Both the position numbers and the translations under genes were made by a program. From assembly GCA_016715885.1 (NCBI GenBank), contig JADJXL010000008.1:83630-147629 (forward strand): a DNA stretch of 64,000 bases, in the 5' to 3' direction. The notes below the pieces were generated by a model that worked only from the letters and a program-made list of their open reading frames with translations, was not told the DNA's origin and made no database searches. This DNA comes from Polyangiaceae bacterium (GTDB lineage: Bacteria > Myxococcota_A > Polyangia > Polyangiales > Polyangiaceae). Positions 18,522 through 28,991 of this stretch are shown here, piece after piece; positions within the stretch are counted from its first letter, which is position 1; each line of letters starts with the position of its first letter.

Positions 18522-18798
18522 GATCGTAGATCTCCTCGCGCGTCCAGCCTCTATCCGCCGTCCCGCCTCCGGCAGTCTGCGAAGCTTCGGCTTCCCTTGC
18601 ACGCTGCCGTGATGTCGCCTCATCGAATAGCTTCAACCGCTCTTGCGTGCTCAGCATCCGAGGAAGCGTTTTTGCAGGGATGACGCGGATTCCGCCATCA
18701 GCCTCGGCCCATTCTACTTCATCACCAGGCAGAATCTCATACTTGTCAGCAAGCTCCTTCGGCAGCGTCACCTGAAGCTTGGGCGTCACGAGGCTCAT
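18505..18798 (-). CDS. AbrB/MazE-type antitoxin, 97 aa
   Basis: MSLVTPKLQVTLPKELADKY followed by ILPGDEVEWAEADGGIRVIP is a swapped-hairpin AbrB DNA-binding domain. The C-terminal half (LSTQERLKLFDEATSRQRAR ... WTREEIYDRGLAR) is charged and helical, suited to toxin binding. The start at 18798 is chosen over a longer frame because the domain begins directly there. It pairs with the PIN toxin downstream. The antitoxin class differs from the ribbon-helix-helix type of the module at 3.5-4.1 kb. Confidence 0.85.
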   Translation of the reverse strand: MSLVTPKLQVTLPKELADKYEILPGDEVEWAEADGGIRVIPAKTLPRMLSTQERLKLFDEATSRQRAREAEASQTAGGGTADRGWTREEIYDRGLAR

Positions 18799-18964
18799 AT
18801 CGGCACTGTAGCAGAAGCCGCGGTCCGGTCGAAGGGTCTTGAAGTGTCGTTGCCATCCGAGCACATCCCGAGCACACACCGAAAACAGAACGCCTCGACG
18901 CCTCCTCAACGACTGAGAACGCGTCTTTTTCTGGGCCAAAGGCTTTCGCAGCGGCTGGGAACGC

Positions 18965-19050
18965 GAGTCTCCGCGGGAAACACGTGATCTTTCTCGCTAA
19001 AAAGGCGAGTTTCCGCGGGAAACACGTGATCTTTCTCGCTACGAAGGCGT
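18965..19050. repeat. 42-bp tandem repeat, about two copies
   Basis: The unit contains CCGCGGGAAACACGTGATC and TTTCTCGCTA and repeats from 18965 and 19007 with four mismatches; a third, partial start follows. CACGTG and CCGCGG are small palindromes within it. It lies between the antitoxin and TspO genes, upstream of the antitoxin start. Confidence 0.8.
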
Positions 19051-19115
19051 CTCTCCCCGGAAAAGGCGCCGTCGCAGCCGCTAAAAGGGCGGCTCGCCCG
19101 TGCAAGATCGCGTTC

Positions 19116-19640
19116 TCAGCCATTGAGAACGGTCATTGCGCTTCGCGCCCATTCTGGGTTCAGACGAATGATTTCCGCATTGAGCGTCGCGGCAAACCCG
19201 AGCCACAAGAGGTACGGCAGAACATCCATGATGCAGCGGAATCGACTCGACGAGCGACCCTGATGAAAGCTCCCGTGACGAAGATCAATGCCACCATGTC
19301 GGCCAGCGCGAGCCACGGTCGCTGCAAACCGAAAAAGAGCGGCGTCCATGCGAAATTGAGAGCCAACTGGACAAACCACAACGTCAGCGCCCGCGTGCGA
19401 TCCCGGCTCGAAGGTGCCAGAAAAACTCGAACGCCCGCAATGGCGATCATCGTACAGAATGGTCCAGGCAATGCCGAATGCGACGCCCGGAGGTTGAAAC
19501 GAAGGCTTCTCCAAAGCATCGTACCATGATTGCATTCCTCGCACATTCACGATACTTCCGACGATCGACGTCAATAACGTGAGCCCTCCGAAAATTCCAA
19601 CCCCGATCAAACGACGAATTGCGCGATTTTTCCCGGAATA
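19116..19640 (-). CDS. tspO: TspO/MBR family membrane protein; two compensating frameshifts
   Basis: GGGAGG six bases upstream fixes the start at 19640 (MYSGKNRAIRRLIGVGIFGG). The family signature SWYDALEKPSFQPPGVAFG follows helix 1. Helices 3 and 4 are in another frame (LTLWFVQLALNFAWTPLFFG, WLALADMVALIFVTGAFIRV), and the first frame returns for DVLPYLLWLGFAATLNAEII. About 174 residues and five membrane helices, normal for TspO, which binds porphyrins and is involved in tetrapyrrole handling and stress signalling. The two frame breaks (about 19470 and 19235) cancel, so sequence indels are likely. Confidence 0.85.
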   Translation of the reverse strand, partial: YSGKNRAIRRLIGVGIFGGLTLLTSIVGSIVNVRGMQSWYDALEKPSFQPPGVAFGIAWTILYDDRHCGRSSFSGTFEPGSHAGADVVVCPVGSQFRMDAALFRFAATVARAGRHGGIDLRHGSFHQGRSSSRFRCIMDVLPYLLWLGFAATLNAEIIRLNPEWARSAMTVLNG

Positions 19641-19765
19641 CATGGCCGTCCTCCCGAGCACGTCCGTGCCACCCGCACCGATCGAGCAAATCGCGTTCCG
19701 GGCGGTCTCTGCCAACAAAGCGGAAAGTGGTAAGAACTACGCTATTTGAAGCTGCTCGTCATTGC

Positions 19766-22272
19766 CTACCCCGACCTCTTCCCCCTGCGCGTCGCCATCA
19801 GCCCAAGCAGCGCAATTGGCCAATATTCATTCGATCCACCCGACTGCGAACAACCTCCACCACCCGCAACAATGACCGCGGGCGGGTCCAAAGGTTTGTC
19901 CACGACATCGACAATCGCGAGCGCGGTCGCGTCCTGCCTGTCGAATCGAGCACTCGAAGCTTCAAGATTCGGCGGCCCAAATCCGTATAGGTCAAGCGCA
20001 ATGATAATCCAAATCTGCATCCAGCACGAGCGATGCCGCAGGCTCGTCCATGTCGCTCACGTCAATCGGAATCGACACTTCGACGCCTGCATATGCCGTC
20101 ACCGGATCGATTGAAATGCGCGGATCCGACCCCGCGGGCGGATCTTGGCCGAACAAGCTGCGATGAATGCGCAATTTCCCGTAGCCGAAATCATCATTCG
20201 GTGCGTTGCCCACGTGCTCATCGACCAGCGCTCCGTTTCGAATCGCCTCGTGCACATCAGCGCCCGTCCAATCCGGGTGAGCTTGTAGCAGCAGCGCCGC
20301 GGCGCCAGCCACATGAGGGCTCGCGCCCGACGTGCCGCCATAAATCAATCCACTCGCTTGCTCACCTTCACGAAAACCCGCCGTAATCGGATCGTCCGGC
20401 GCTGAAATCGCGAGGATCTTTTTCCATCGATACGATAACCTCGCCCCGAATAAGGCGCGCGTTCACCAGGACTTCGAACAAAAACCCGTGCCCGACGTAA
20501 GCAGCCACCGCCAATCCATGATCAGCCGTGCCCGGATGCCCAATGAGGTGATCTTCACTGGCATGTTCGGGGAAAAAAAATTCTTTTGCCCCAGCCCGAC
20601 ATATCATCCATCACATAGCCGATCAATGCGAGGTCCGGGGCGCCCGGTGGAGCAGGGTCGTTCACCGTGATCGTCCAAGTTCCTGCCGGGATCGGTGGAG
20701 GATTGGCATTCTGGCCAAATACGTAAATGTCGACGCGCGAAGTCCTCGGCTCGAATCGGTCCTCTCCGCATAGATTTCAGGCCGTCGTGCCAGTCGGTGT
20801 ATACGGCTCCCGGCGCATTGGGCAATCCATTTGGAAACCCGTGGGGTCCTTGAATTGCAGGGTCAAGTTCCGCATCACATCGCGCCAGAGCAGCGACACG
20901 CCGATGAATCGAAAGGGAGCATAAGGCGGAATTCTTCGGTGCTTCGATGGGCACGATTGTTTGTTGACCGGCAGGGACCGAACGCTTGTAGAGTCTGTCC
21001 GATGTCGACAAGTTTCCCGCAGGGTTGATGTGCGACACGCCTTGCGCGGATGACTCGTCGATGAGCTGCTCCATGGGGCTGGATCCATCGAGCGGATAGC
21101 CGACCCACGGCGCGTATTCGTGAAAGCACCACGCGTGCGCCTTTGATTGAGACAAAAGTTCGTAGCTTTGACTTCTCCACCGGATGATTGCGTGACCATG
21201 ACCAGCTCGGCATCGGGAGCGATTCCTACGAGATTGGTGAGGCCGCGGTGACCGCCGAGCAAAACGCCGCTCGCGCCGGTTCCATGGTCGAAGTCCTGTG
21301 TGATTGGCAGCATGATGAGGTTTTTGCCGCGCTGGTAGGTCTTGTTGTCGAATCGGACGGACTTGATTTTGGACGAACCCAAAGCGATCAGTTTTTCTCC
21401 TCGTCGAGCACACCATTGCGATTGACGTCGTCGGGCACGTAAAGCGGCTCGCCGAAGGTGGGATCAGCCTCCGTAAAGCCCGCGCTCGGGCCGAATTCGC
21501 GTGCGCCGCTGCCATTTCGATCCGCATAAAGCCAATCCATACCGAGTTGGTACGCAGGATCGTCGCTGCCGGAATTGGGGATCCTTGTCGTAGAACGTGG
21601 TAATCACGGTATTGAGAACGCGCAGGACGTCGGCCTGGCTGCCGTCGCCATCCGGATCGATGCCGTCGATACCGGGCGAAAAATGCCATTGCCGTCGACA
21701 TCCACCCAATCGAGGCCCCACCGTCAGCTCGAAAAAACATGGGATGAAAGACGTCGACGCCGGAATCGATGTCGCAAATGGTGATTCCGGCGCCCGTGAA
21801 CCCGGAGCCCATCGGGCCGGCGCGCCACACATCCATGGCTTGAATTTGCGCGGCCGTGTAATCGAGCGGTCTGGGAGGTTGGAAGGAGCGCCGTCGAGGG
21901 CAATGCGCCGGACATTCGGGAGCTTGGAGAGCGGCTCTGAGCGCCGAAGCGGCAATGTCTGCAAGTTAACGAATGTGGAACGCACGATGGGCATTCCGTC
22001 GTCGTTCAGCGAAAGAACAGCGCCGTGCTGGCGAAGCAAAATCGAGGTCTGCTTGCGTCGGAGCGGATAGGAATTCGATGATGACCGGCGCCGTCGATTG
22101 GCCAGGGATAACCCTGCCCGAACCGTCCGCGGCCGGGCGAGGTGCAAAATAAAGGGGAATTGCACCTTCGATGGTGGCTGTGGGTCGATGGGCCGAACGG
22201 GCCGAAGCGACCGACGGGCAAGGACACAGGCGATTGCGAGCGAAGGTGCAAAAAGCGGCGAAGCATGGGCAT
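19766..22272 (-). CDS. Secreted subtilisin-like (S8) protease with MYXO-CTERM tail, frame-disrupted
   Basis: All three catalytic blocks are present but in different frames: Asp in GAGITICDIDSGVDVFHPMF, His in DFDHGTGASGVLLGGHRGL, Ser in GGTSGASPHVAGAAALLLQA. Upstream is a prodomain-like part (LNDDGMPIVRSTFVNLQTLP). Between Asp and His lies an Asp-rich insert (GIDGIDPDGDGSQADVL). The C-terminus gives DPRISIDPVTAYAGVEVSIP and then GGGGCSQSGGSNEYWPIALL followed by a short Arg/Lys tail, a MYXO-CTERM-like Cys plus helix plus basic end for surface anchoring. The start near 22272 (MPMLRRF) is a guess, since the signal region also changes frame. At least six frame changes over 830 codons. Confidence 0.72.
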
Positions 22273-22545
22273 GGGACTCGTTCCTCAGTGAATACGCAAG
22301 GTAAAATTTGCATCAACAATGGTTGCGTCGATACGATTCGTCGGCCATGAATGCAGATACTAAAAAAAGCATCCGCTTGTCCAGGGTGCCGGACCGATTG
22401 ACTCCAGTCGAATTGCAGCGCTGTCTGAAGCTTCAATCCGAGGGTACATCGAGCTGCAGTCCGATCTTTGAAACCAAGCTTGCAGCAAACGATCGCAAAG
22501 GATTTCTTGATTTCCTGAAACGCGCCGTTCGTTTACACTGGCACG
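22273..22545. other. Divergent promoter region, no gene seen
   Basis: Lies between the subtilase (minus) and the roadblock-like gene (plus). No supported coding frame; likely carries both promoters, but I see no clear consensus elements. Confidence 0.4.
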
Positions 22546-23261
22546 ATGTCGACACTCGATGACCTCGTGGAGCGTCTTCGCCAGGCTGCAGGCGCCGAAT
22601 TCGCCTTTGCGCTCACGCGTGAAGCCGCGCTCGTGACGCGTGATGCGCCGCCGCTCATGCCAGAAGCGGGGCGAAAATTGCTCGCGACGGCAGCGGAAGC
22701 GCTCATCGGAAAACGCGATGTCGGATTTTTGTCCTTGCCGCGCGGGGGACCTCGTGCCTTATGGCGGCCCCGGGCACGTGGATGTTGGATTTGGCGTCGC
22801 AGCGTCCGCTCGGATTGTCTGCGTGGTGATGACGAACAGCGCATCGCGCCATTCGGTGCGGGAAGCGATGGAGCAACAACTGCCTGTGATCGAGGCGTTT
22901 TTGGCTCCTCCCGACGCCCCTCACGCAGCGCCGCATATCGAAGTGCGCGCGCAAGCGATGATCGGGGACGCCCGCGATTACTGTGGGCCCTGCGCCAAAG
23001 CTCGGGCGCGAGACGCTCGCCGCCATTCACCTTGACGAGGACAAACACGAAGCGCCTCGAATCGCCGTCGAACCCGTGCGAAAGCTCGGACGCGAGACGC
23101 TCGCGGCCATCGAGCGCGACATGATCGTCGAGGGGCCAGCATTGGAGAAACCGCCCGTTCCGCCAGATCTCTGGAGAAAAACGTTGCCATGGATCGATCC
23201 AACGCTGGTAGGACGCCAAACGCCTACGGATCCCAACAGCGGCGGCACCAAAGGAACGTAG
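22546..23261 (+). CDS. Roadblock/LC7-like hypothetical protein with GRETLAAI repeats, frame-disrupted
   Basis: Starts MSTLDDLVERLRQAAGAEFA, then FALTREAALVTRDAPPLMPE, in keeping with a Roadblock/LC7 N-terminus. The middle continues in another frame (DLVPYGGPGHVDVGFGVAAS, ARIVCVVMTNSASRHSVREA), which fits the remaining beta sheet of that fold. The end, in a third frame, has two copies of a KLGRETLAAI motif 33 residues apart and finishes LVGRQTPTDPNSGGTKGT. Family knowledge: Roadblock proteins such as MglB regulate small GTPases in myxobacterial motility. Here the assignment rests on pattern and length only, and no GTPase gene is nearby. Confidence 0.5.
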
Positions 23262-23316
23262 CGAAGTGATCCGATCGTACGCAACGATCGTGACGAGCAA
23301 CCATTACATCGACACC

Positions 23317-24984
23317 TCATTCCCACGAACGCCGCCCGATCCAGCTCGTAACAAGCGCAAACACGCGCCGTCGCGTCAAAAGCGCACGCACTCGCTGCTC
23401 CGTGAATACCCCCGTGCGAAGAAAATAACCTCGAAGTACGAAGTCCCAAGGAAATACCCCATGGGATCCCGAATCTCGGCCAGCGCGAGGTACTGGAATT
23501 CCATGGCGTGCCGCACGAGCTGCGCGAGCGGACCGAGCTCCTCGTTCAGGTGGTGACGCACATTCGTCCGAACATAACACGATAGCTCATCGGGCGTGAG
23601 GTACTTCCGGAAAAACACATTCGACACGTAATCCGAAAGCCGCGATAACGTCGCGCGAGCAAGCACTCGTCCCGCAGAAGCACGCGTTGCATGCATCCCT
23701 TCGAGCTCGTCCGTCACGTCTTCCTCGAGGCGCGCGGGCATGGCCTCCACAATGTCCGTCCAGCATTGCTCCAATGCACCGACTGCCTCGTCGTATTCGG
23801 CCCGCCGCGTTTCGGGGACTTCAATGAGCCGAGCCTCGTGCACGAGATGCCCCCATTCATGCACGACTCGCGCGGCAAGGAGCTGCCTGTGAAATGGCGA
23901 GCCTTCCTCGCGAATCGTATCGAAACCCGGCTGGTTCAACGTGTACACGATGCGCCGCCGATCGGCTCGAATGTACACGCCCCCATCCTGCTCCACGACG
24001 TCGCTCGTACGCGATAGAATGTCGGGATCCCGCAAGCTCGCGAGCACCATGCGGCTTTTCTCGTCGACGAGCCGCAGATCCGCTTCGAGGCTCGCGCCCG
24101 CCCATGACGCGAGGCCCTTCAAGGCCGCGCGCACTTCGTCGAGACCGCCCACGAACTCCGGCGAATAAACCGTTTTACCCGTACCATCGACGATTTCGAC
24201 GTCCGGGCGCGCGGATTCGAGAAAAGCACAAAAGTTCGTCCACGGGCGCGTCACCGGGAAACGTCTCGGCTTGGGATGCGAGAAACGCGGCTTCCACGTC
24301 GCGCGCATTGCTCTCGAACGCGCCGAGCAGCTCCACGAGATCCGGCCGGACGCTTCGCGGAATCAGCAAATCGGCGCCGTCCACGTGCCCGAGCGGCTCG
24401 GGATGATCCGGGCGAGGTTCCCGGAGCGGCGAATGATAAAGCTTTTCAATCCATGGCAATGCGCGGGCGAGCGCGAGGAACGCACGGGCATCCGGTCGCG
24501 TCGCGCGCGATGCGGCACGGGCAAAGTCGCGCTTTTCGTCGTCGTCGAGCGTCAAAAATAACTCGAGTTGAAGCAAACGGAGGCGCGAACCGACCGCAAA
24601 AGCGGCGAGGCGCTCGACGTGAAAGATTTGGTAGCACACCCATTCTTCATTGGACAGGCGCGGGTCGAGGTCCGAAGCGTGAAGGCACCAGGTGACGCCG
24701 AGGAAAGGCTGGCTGTAGGGCCTTACGCGGCGAGGATCGGTGATGACGAGGAGATTGGCCTTGCGAGGCGGCAGCCACGAGCCTGGGGCGCGGTCGAAGA
24801 GCGACGCGGCGCGCTTGCGGTAAAGGCGGAAGCCGCGATCGAAGAGGTCGAGGTGCTCGCCGGACAAGCCGGGCACTTCGCGCAGCACGGCGCGGATTTC
24901 GGGCTCGAGGCCGTCTGCGCCGAGGTATTCGGCTGGGAGGAAAGCGGCGCTGTCGTGGGCAAGGCAAAAGGGCCGGAGGTCCAT
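23317..24984 (-). CDS. Large protein with HExxH metallopeptidase-like motif, two frameshifts
   Basis: Start at MDLRPFCLAHDSAAFLPAEY. The N-terminal 250 residues have no family I know (YLGADGLEPEIRAVLREVPG, PFLGVTWCLHASDLDP). A frame change near 24230 leads into ESARPDVEIVDGTGKTVYSP and then VVHEWGHLVHEA, an H-E-x-x-H zinc motif, with further acids in EYDEAVGALEQCWTDIVEAM. A second change near 23440 gives GYFLRTGVFTEQRVRALLTR and the end at 23317. About 555 residues. It may be a soluble metalloprotease, or the motif may be structural. The P450 gene ends 98 bases upstream on the same strand, so the two may be co-transcribed. Confidence 0.55.
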
Positions 24985-25082
24985 GAGGGGGAGGATAACA
25001 CGAATTCGTGGCGTGTGGATGAAAGCCCGTTGTCTGGAAAGAAGAGCTTTCGCGCGCGTCGATCCTCGGCCGCGAAGGACGC

Positions 25083-26413
25083 TCAGAACAGCACGGGCAG
25101 CTTCGCAATGCCTCGCAGAAACGAATTGTTCCACCGGATGTCTTCGGGGCGGCGCCGAGTCGCAATCCAGGGAATCGCCTGAACAACGTTTCGAATGCGA
25201 TATGCCCCTCGACCCGAGCCAGCGGCGCACCCACGCAAAGGTGGATTCCTTTGCCGAACGCCACGTGACGCTCGGCCCCCTCACGCGTGATGTCGTAGGT
25301 GTCCGGATTGGGAAAACGCGCCGCATCACGATTCGCGGACGCCAAACCGACCATCACCGGTTCACCCTTCGGAATCGTTCGTCCGCCCATTTCGAACGAT
25401 TCTTTTGCGATCCGTGCCGAAACGAAATCGACCGGCCCCCAATATCGCAGCGTTTCTTCGACGACCTTCGGGGCCAGTTGCGGATCGTTCTTCAGCTTCT
25501 CCAGCTCGGTCGGATGCAGCATCAGCGCCAGGACGCCATTGCCGATCAAATTCACCGTCGTCACGTGCCCCGCGAGGTACAGCAGAAATACCGTCGAGAG
25601 CACTTCGTCTTCGTTCAGCTTGTCGCCCTCCTCCTCGGTCTGGAGCAGTTGCGTTATCATGTCATGGGTCGGCTTGGCGCGCTTTTCTTGAAAGATCGCG
25701 CAAGTACGAAATGAACTCGCGCATCCGAGAACGCGTTTCTTCATCCATCTGCCCAGTGCGCCGCCGATCGACTCGTAGCAAATTCTCCGTCCAGTGCTGG
25801 ACCTCTTTGCGATCCTCGATCGGAATGCCGAGCATATCGGAAATGACCGTGACGGGCAAGGGATAGGCAAATGCCGTAATGATGTCCATGGACCGATCGG
25901 GTGCCGACTCGCTCCGCTCCTGCGCCTCGCTTTCCGCTTTGTCGAGCAATTCGTCCGCGATTTTTCTGAATACGCGGCCGCATGCTCGCCATCACGCGTT
26001 GCGAGAAACTCGGCTGAATCAGCTTGCGCAGCCGCGTGTGATCCGGCGGATCCTGAGAGCAGGCTCTCCGATAACAATCGGAATTCCTCCACGACCGGAG
26101 GTAACTTGTTGCGCTGCGCCTGGGTCATGGCGCTACGCGGGTCCGAGGACAACCGCCCATCGACCAGAGCCGCCAGAACTTCGTCGTAACGGCTCACGAA
26201 CAGGTGCGGCTGTGCAAGAAAATCCTGGACATTGTTTTTTTCGCTGCCGTTTTCTTCGCTGCCATTTTCTTCGGCGCTCGCGAATTTCACGTTCACGACC
26301 GCCCCATTGGCTCGCGCAACGGCATAACCCTCGTGGGCCAGGTTCGGGTCGAGCGATATCGTTATCGCGCTCGTCGCTTGATCATCCGTTCGGTTTTCCA
26401 TCCGATCCTTCAT
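25083..26413 (-). CDS. Cytochrome P450, frame-disrupted
   Basis: Bacterial class I P450 features: I-helix FLLYLAGHVTTVNLIGNG (AGxxTT), K-helix EETLRYWGPV (ExxR), and haem loop VAFGKGIHLCVGAPLARVEG with the Cys ligand. The B-F region is in other frames (KEVQHWTENLLRVD, PLPVTVISDMLGIPIEDRKE), with breaks near 26060, 25990 and 25690. The last residues shift to NNSFLRGIAKLPVLF before the stop at 25083. The N-terminus holds an odd Glu/Asn/Gly-rich repeat (SAEENGSEENGSEKNN). Length about 430, normal. No ferredoxin is adjacent. The substrate is unknown. Confidence 0.85.
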
Positions 26414-26695
26414 TCGGTTGTAGCCCGGTCGAGGCATGGATCTGGCGTGCCCTTACATAGGCACGACCGCGCGCCTCGTCCATGCGCGCGCGACCCGCTG
26501 CGACGAACTTCGACAATGCACGATCACGAATGGAAAACGGCGGCAGGAACGAATGAATGGATGTTTGACGAAATGAAGAGGAGAACGGCTTTGAAGGAAT
26601 CGCTCCGCCGGGATACGCAGGTCGGTCCGGATGTTCCCCGTGGGTTCATTCACCCATGGCGACGTGACCATGGTAATAAGCCCCCTGCCAATAGA

Positions 26696-27845
26696 TCATT
26701 TTCCCATGGACTGGTCCACGCGGTACTTCTGCTGGAACGTGTATTCATACCGGGCCATGTCGTCCTGGGAGCGAAACGTCAGCCTTGCTCGCGCGCCGTC
26801 GCTGCCAACGCCGAACATCTCACCATCGACGCTCACGGTCGTCGCGAGAATGCCTTCTCCATAGGTGGTCTTGGCAGAGTAGCTAATGACTCCTTCGCCT
26901 TCACTCTCCCAACGTCCCTCGAGCTCGTGCATGGGAAAAAAGCGAAGCGGATCGTGGGTATAGCGGAAAGTGCCATCGGGATAAAACTCCCAGAATCCTT
27001 GATCGAAGGCCTGTTTCGCTTTCCCATTGGCAAGGAGTTGGTCGGCGCCTGCGATCGTTCGTCGCGCCTGATCCATCAATGGATCGTCGCTTGGAGGTGC
27101 CTGCGGAGCATGTGCCGGATTTTCGAGTGGAATGGGGTGGCTGGCGAGCACCAGCGCATTGCCCTGGTTGGGCCGGTGAATGCCTCGTTCGAGCGGCAAA
27201 TCGAAGCGGCTCGAAAAATGGATGGCCCATGTCGTTCCCCACCCACTCCCGGCCATGCGGGCGGCTCCGAGAGGCATCGCCGAACGTGCAATCGAACGAT
27301 ACCTGGAGGACGATTTCGTTCGCGTGCGCATAATGAATCGTGGCGCTCACGCGCTGTCCATCGGGGACTGGTCGATTGTCCTGCGAGCGCCCATTGCCTG
27401 TGATCGTCCAAGGAGATAAACCCGAGCTATAGGTCCCCATGAGGCGCGCGGAAAGGATATGGCCCTTGTAGGCACGTACTTCGAACGTTCCGTCGGGGAA
27501 GAAGACCCACCGCGACGATTCGAAGACCTCCCGCATGTTTTGCTGGACAACCGCTTCATCGAAGCGTTGTACCATGGGCTCGGTCGCGTCGCCGCCACCG
27601 AGGTTCACGCCCTGCGCGCGCTTTGAGCCTTCGGCGGAGTGAAAGCGCCGGATCGAGCCCGCTTGCCACGCGCCGGGAAGGACTTGCCGTGCCATGAGCC
27701 CTGCACTCTCATCGTGCCCTGCTGCTGGCGCGACGCCGTCAGCGCGCTCCGTCGATGGTTGAGAAGCACCAGATCGGGATTCGGTAGAGTCACAAGCACA
27801 AATGGCAAGCGCCGCAATGGCGATTGCAGAGAGAATGGCTCGCAT
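26696..27845 (-). CDS. Lipoprotein with two related domains; one frameshift
   Basis: A GGAG nine bases upstream and MRAILSAIAIAALAICACDS give a good start and lipoprotein signal. Two halves resemble each other: the first has FDEAVVQQNMREVFESSRWV then FFPDGTFEVRAYKG, the second DQLLANGKAKQAFDQGFW then EFYPDGTFRYTHD, each followed by a G-x-W/Y-x-x-x strand pattern. The arrangement suggests a lipocalin-like or META-like sheet domain, duplicated. The frame changes near 27255; the second half ends YEYTFQQKYRVDQSMGK at 26696. About 382 residues. Function unknown. Confidence 0.62.
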
Positions 27846-28107
27846 GGAATTCGTCTCCAGTACGTTGGCGTCAATGGGCCGCGTGATGGGCAGACACTCG
27901 GCCTCCACCGCAGCAGCAACCGGCGTGCCACGACTCGAGGTGCGTGCTGGCGCATGCAATGATGCCTCTTCGGGGCATTCATCACCGCGAGCGCACCCGA
28001 ATGCACGCGCTCCACCCGACCTGGCAACCCGGGTCCTTCTACCTGCCAAGGGGTTCGGGATCAAATGCAGATCCTGCGCCGCGCCGCACTGGATGCGTGG
28101 CGTGATC

Positions 28108-28210
28108 GAGGTTCGCGGGGCTCTTACTGGAAAAGCTTCGACACGAGTGAATTGCGGGTGGCGACCGTGCGCGTGTCCGTGACGAGCAAGCGTTCCTCAG
28201 CGAGGCGCAG
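28108..28210 (-). pseudogene. Orphan 3' end of an FG-GAP protein gene (103-bp repeat copy)
   Basis: On the minus strand 28124-28210 reads LRLAEERLLVTDTRTVATRN and LVSKLFQ then stop, almost identical to the last 28 residues of the FG-GAP lipoprotein at 32543-34027. DNA similarity runs on about 15 bases past the stop. Nothing upstream in this copy belongs to such a gene. Confidence 0.85.
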
Positions 28211-28220
28211 ATTGCGTGCT

Positions 28221-28991
28221 TTACTCGTTGGTCGGCGCTTGTTCCGCATTGCGCCTTCGAGTTGCACGGGCGGCTGCTTGCGCTTTCAGTTTGCCAAGCA
28301 CGTCCAAGAGGGGCGCTAGCAATGCTTTTCCTTCCTGAATTCGCGCCGTGTCCGATCGTTTCGCTCGGCTCGATACGTATCGCCGCAGGCGCACGAAAAG
28401 CTCCACCCATTCCGCTTCGGCATCGCGCCCGGCATTGACGCTCGACTGTTTGTCCGACCGCGCAGCGTCGACGTCTTTATAGGCAGTATCGCTTTCATCG
28501 AGCGCGGTTTCCCAGCGATCGAACCACACCGCCGGCAATTCGATCGCCTGCACCGTCGCCGCATGCTCGTTCGATCGCAGTATCACGAGCGCATCGCGAC
28601 AGATGCGGTTTTCGTCCGCGATGGAGTCATTGATATGCGCGAGCCCATCCGAAAAGGCTGCCTCGTGTAGTGCTCCAGCGGCGGCTGCATGCGGTGATGC
28701 CCTTCGTCGCGCTTCGATCTCGAGGTAGCTCTCGATATGCCGATACCACGTATCGACGGCATCATCGGCCGCATCGAGCCGCGCAAGTCGCGCCGCGCGC
28801 TTGGCATCCGCAAGCGTGCTCGCCGTTACCTGCGTATCCAGCACCGCTTCGATGTCAGTCAGTTCGGGAATATACGCATCGAGCGCCGGTTCGGCCGGCC
28901 CCTGAGCTGCCCGAGCCTTCAAGTTGGCAAGGACATTTGTTGCAATCTCGCGCTTTTCCGCGCGAGGAATCTGGTTCAACGTCGCACTCAT
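28221..28991 (-). CDS. Hypothetical all-helical protein, 256 aa
   Basis: Intact frame from MSATLNQIPRAEKREIATNV. Ala-, Glu- and Arg-rich with no membrane segment; long helices such as ADAKRAARLARLDAADDAVD and SDTAYKDVDAARSDKQSSVN suggest a helical bundle or coiled coil. It ends ARATRRRNAEQAPTNE. No family is recognised. In composition it resembles the unknown proteins at 1653-2432 and 42798-43469, perhaps a lineage-specific group. It sits directly before the orphan FG-GAP tail. Confidence 0.65.
   Translation of the reverse strand: MSATLNQIPRAEKREIATNVLANLKARAAQGPAEPALDAYIPELTDIEAVLDTQVTASTLADAKRAARLARLDAADDAVDTWYRHIESYLEIEARRRASPHAAAAGALHEAAFSDGLAHINDSIADENRICRDALVILRSNEHAATVQAIELPAVWFDRWETALDESDTAYKDVDAARSDKQSSVNAGRDAEAEWVELFVRLRRYVSSRAKRSDTARIQEGKALLAPLLDVLGKLKAQAAARATRRRNAEQAPTNE

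Noticed and set aside
18746..19123. 125-aa minus-strand frame over the 42-bp tandem repeat
   Set aside because: It is a repeat translation (two near-identical ARKITCFPR segments) plus antisense of the antitoxin start; no evidence of translation.
24647..25082. Extension of the P450 reading into a Pro/Arg-rich tail of about 145 residues
   Set aside because: It overlaps the HExxH gene on the same strand in another frame and is low in complexity; the natural P450 end appears in the adjacent frame at 25083.
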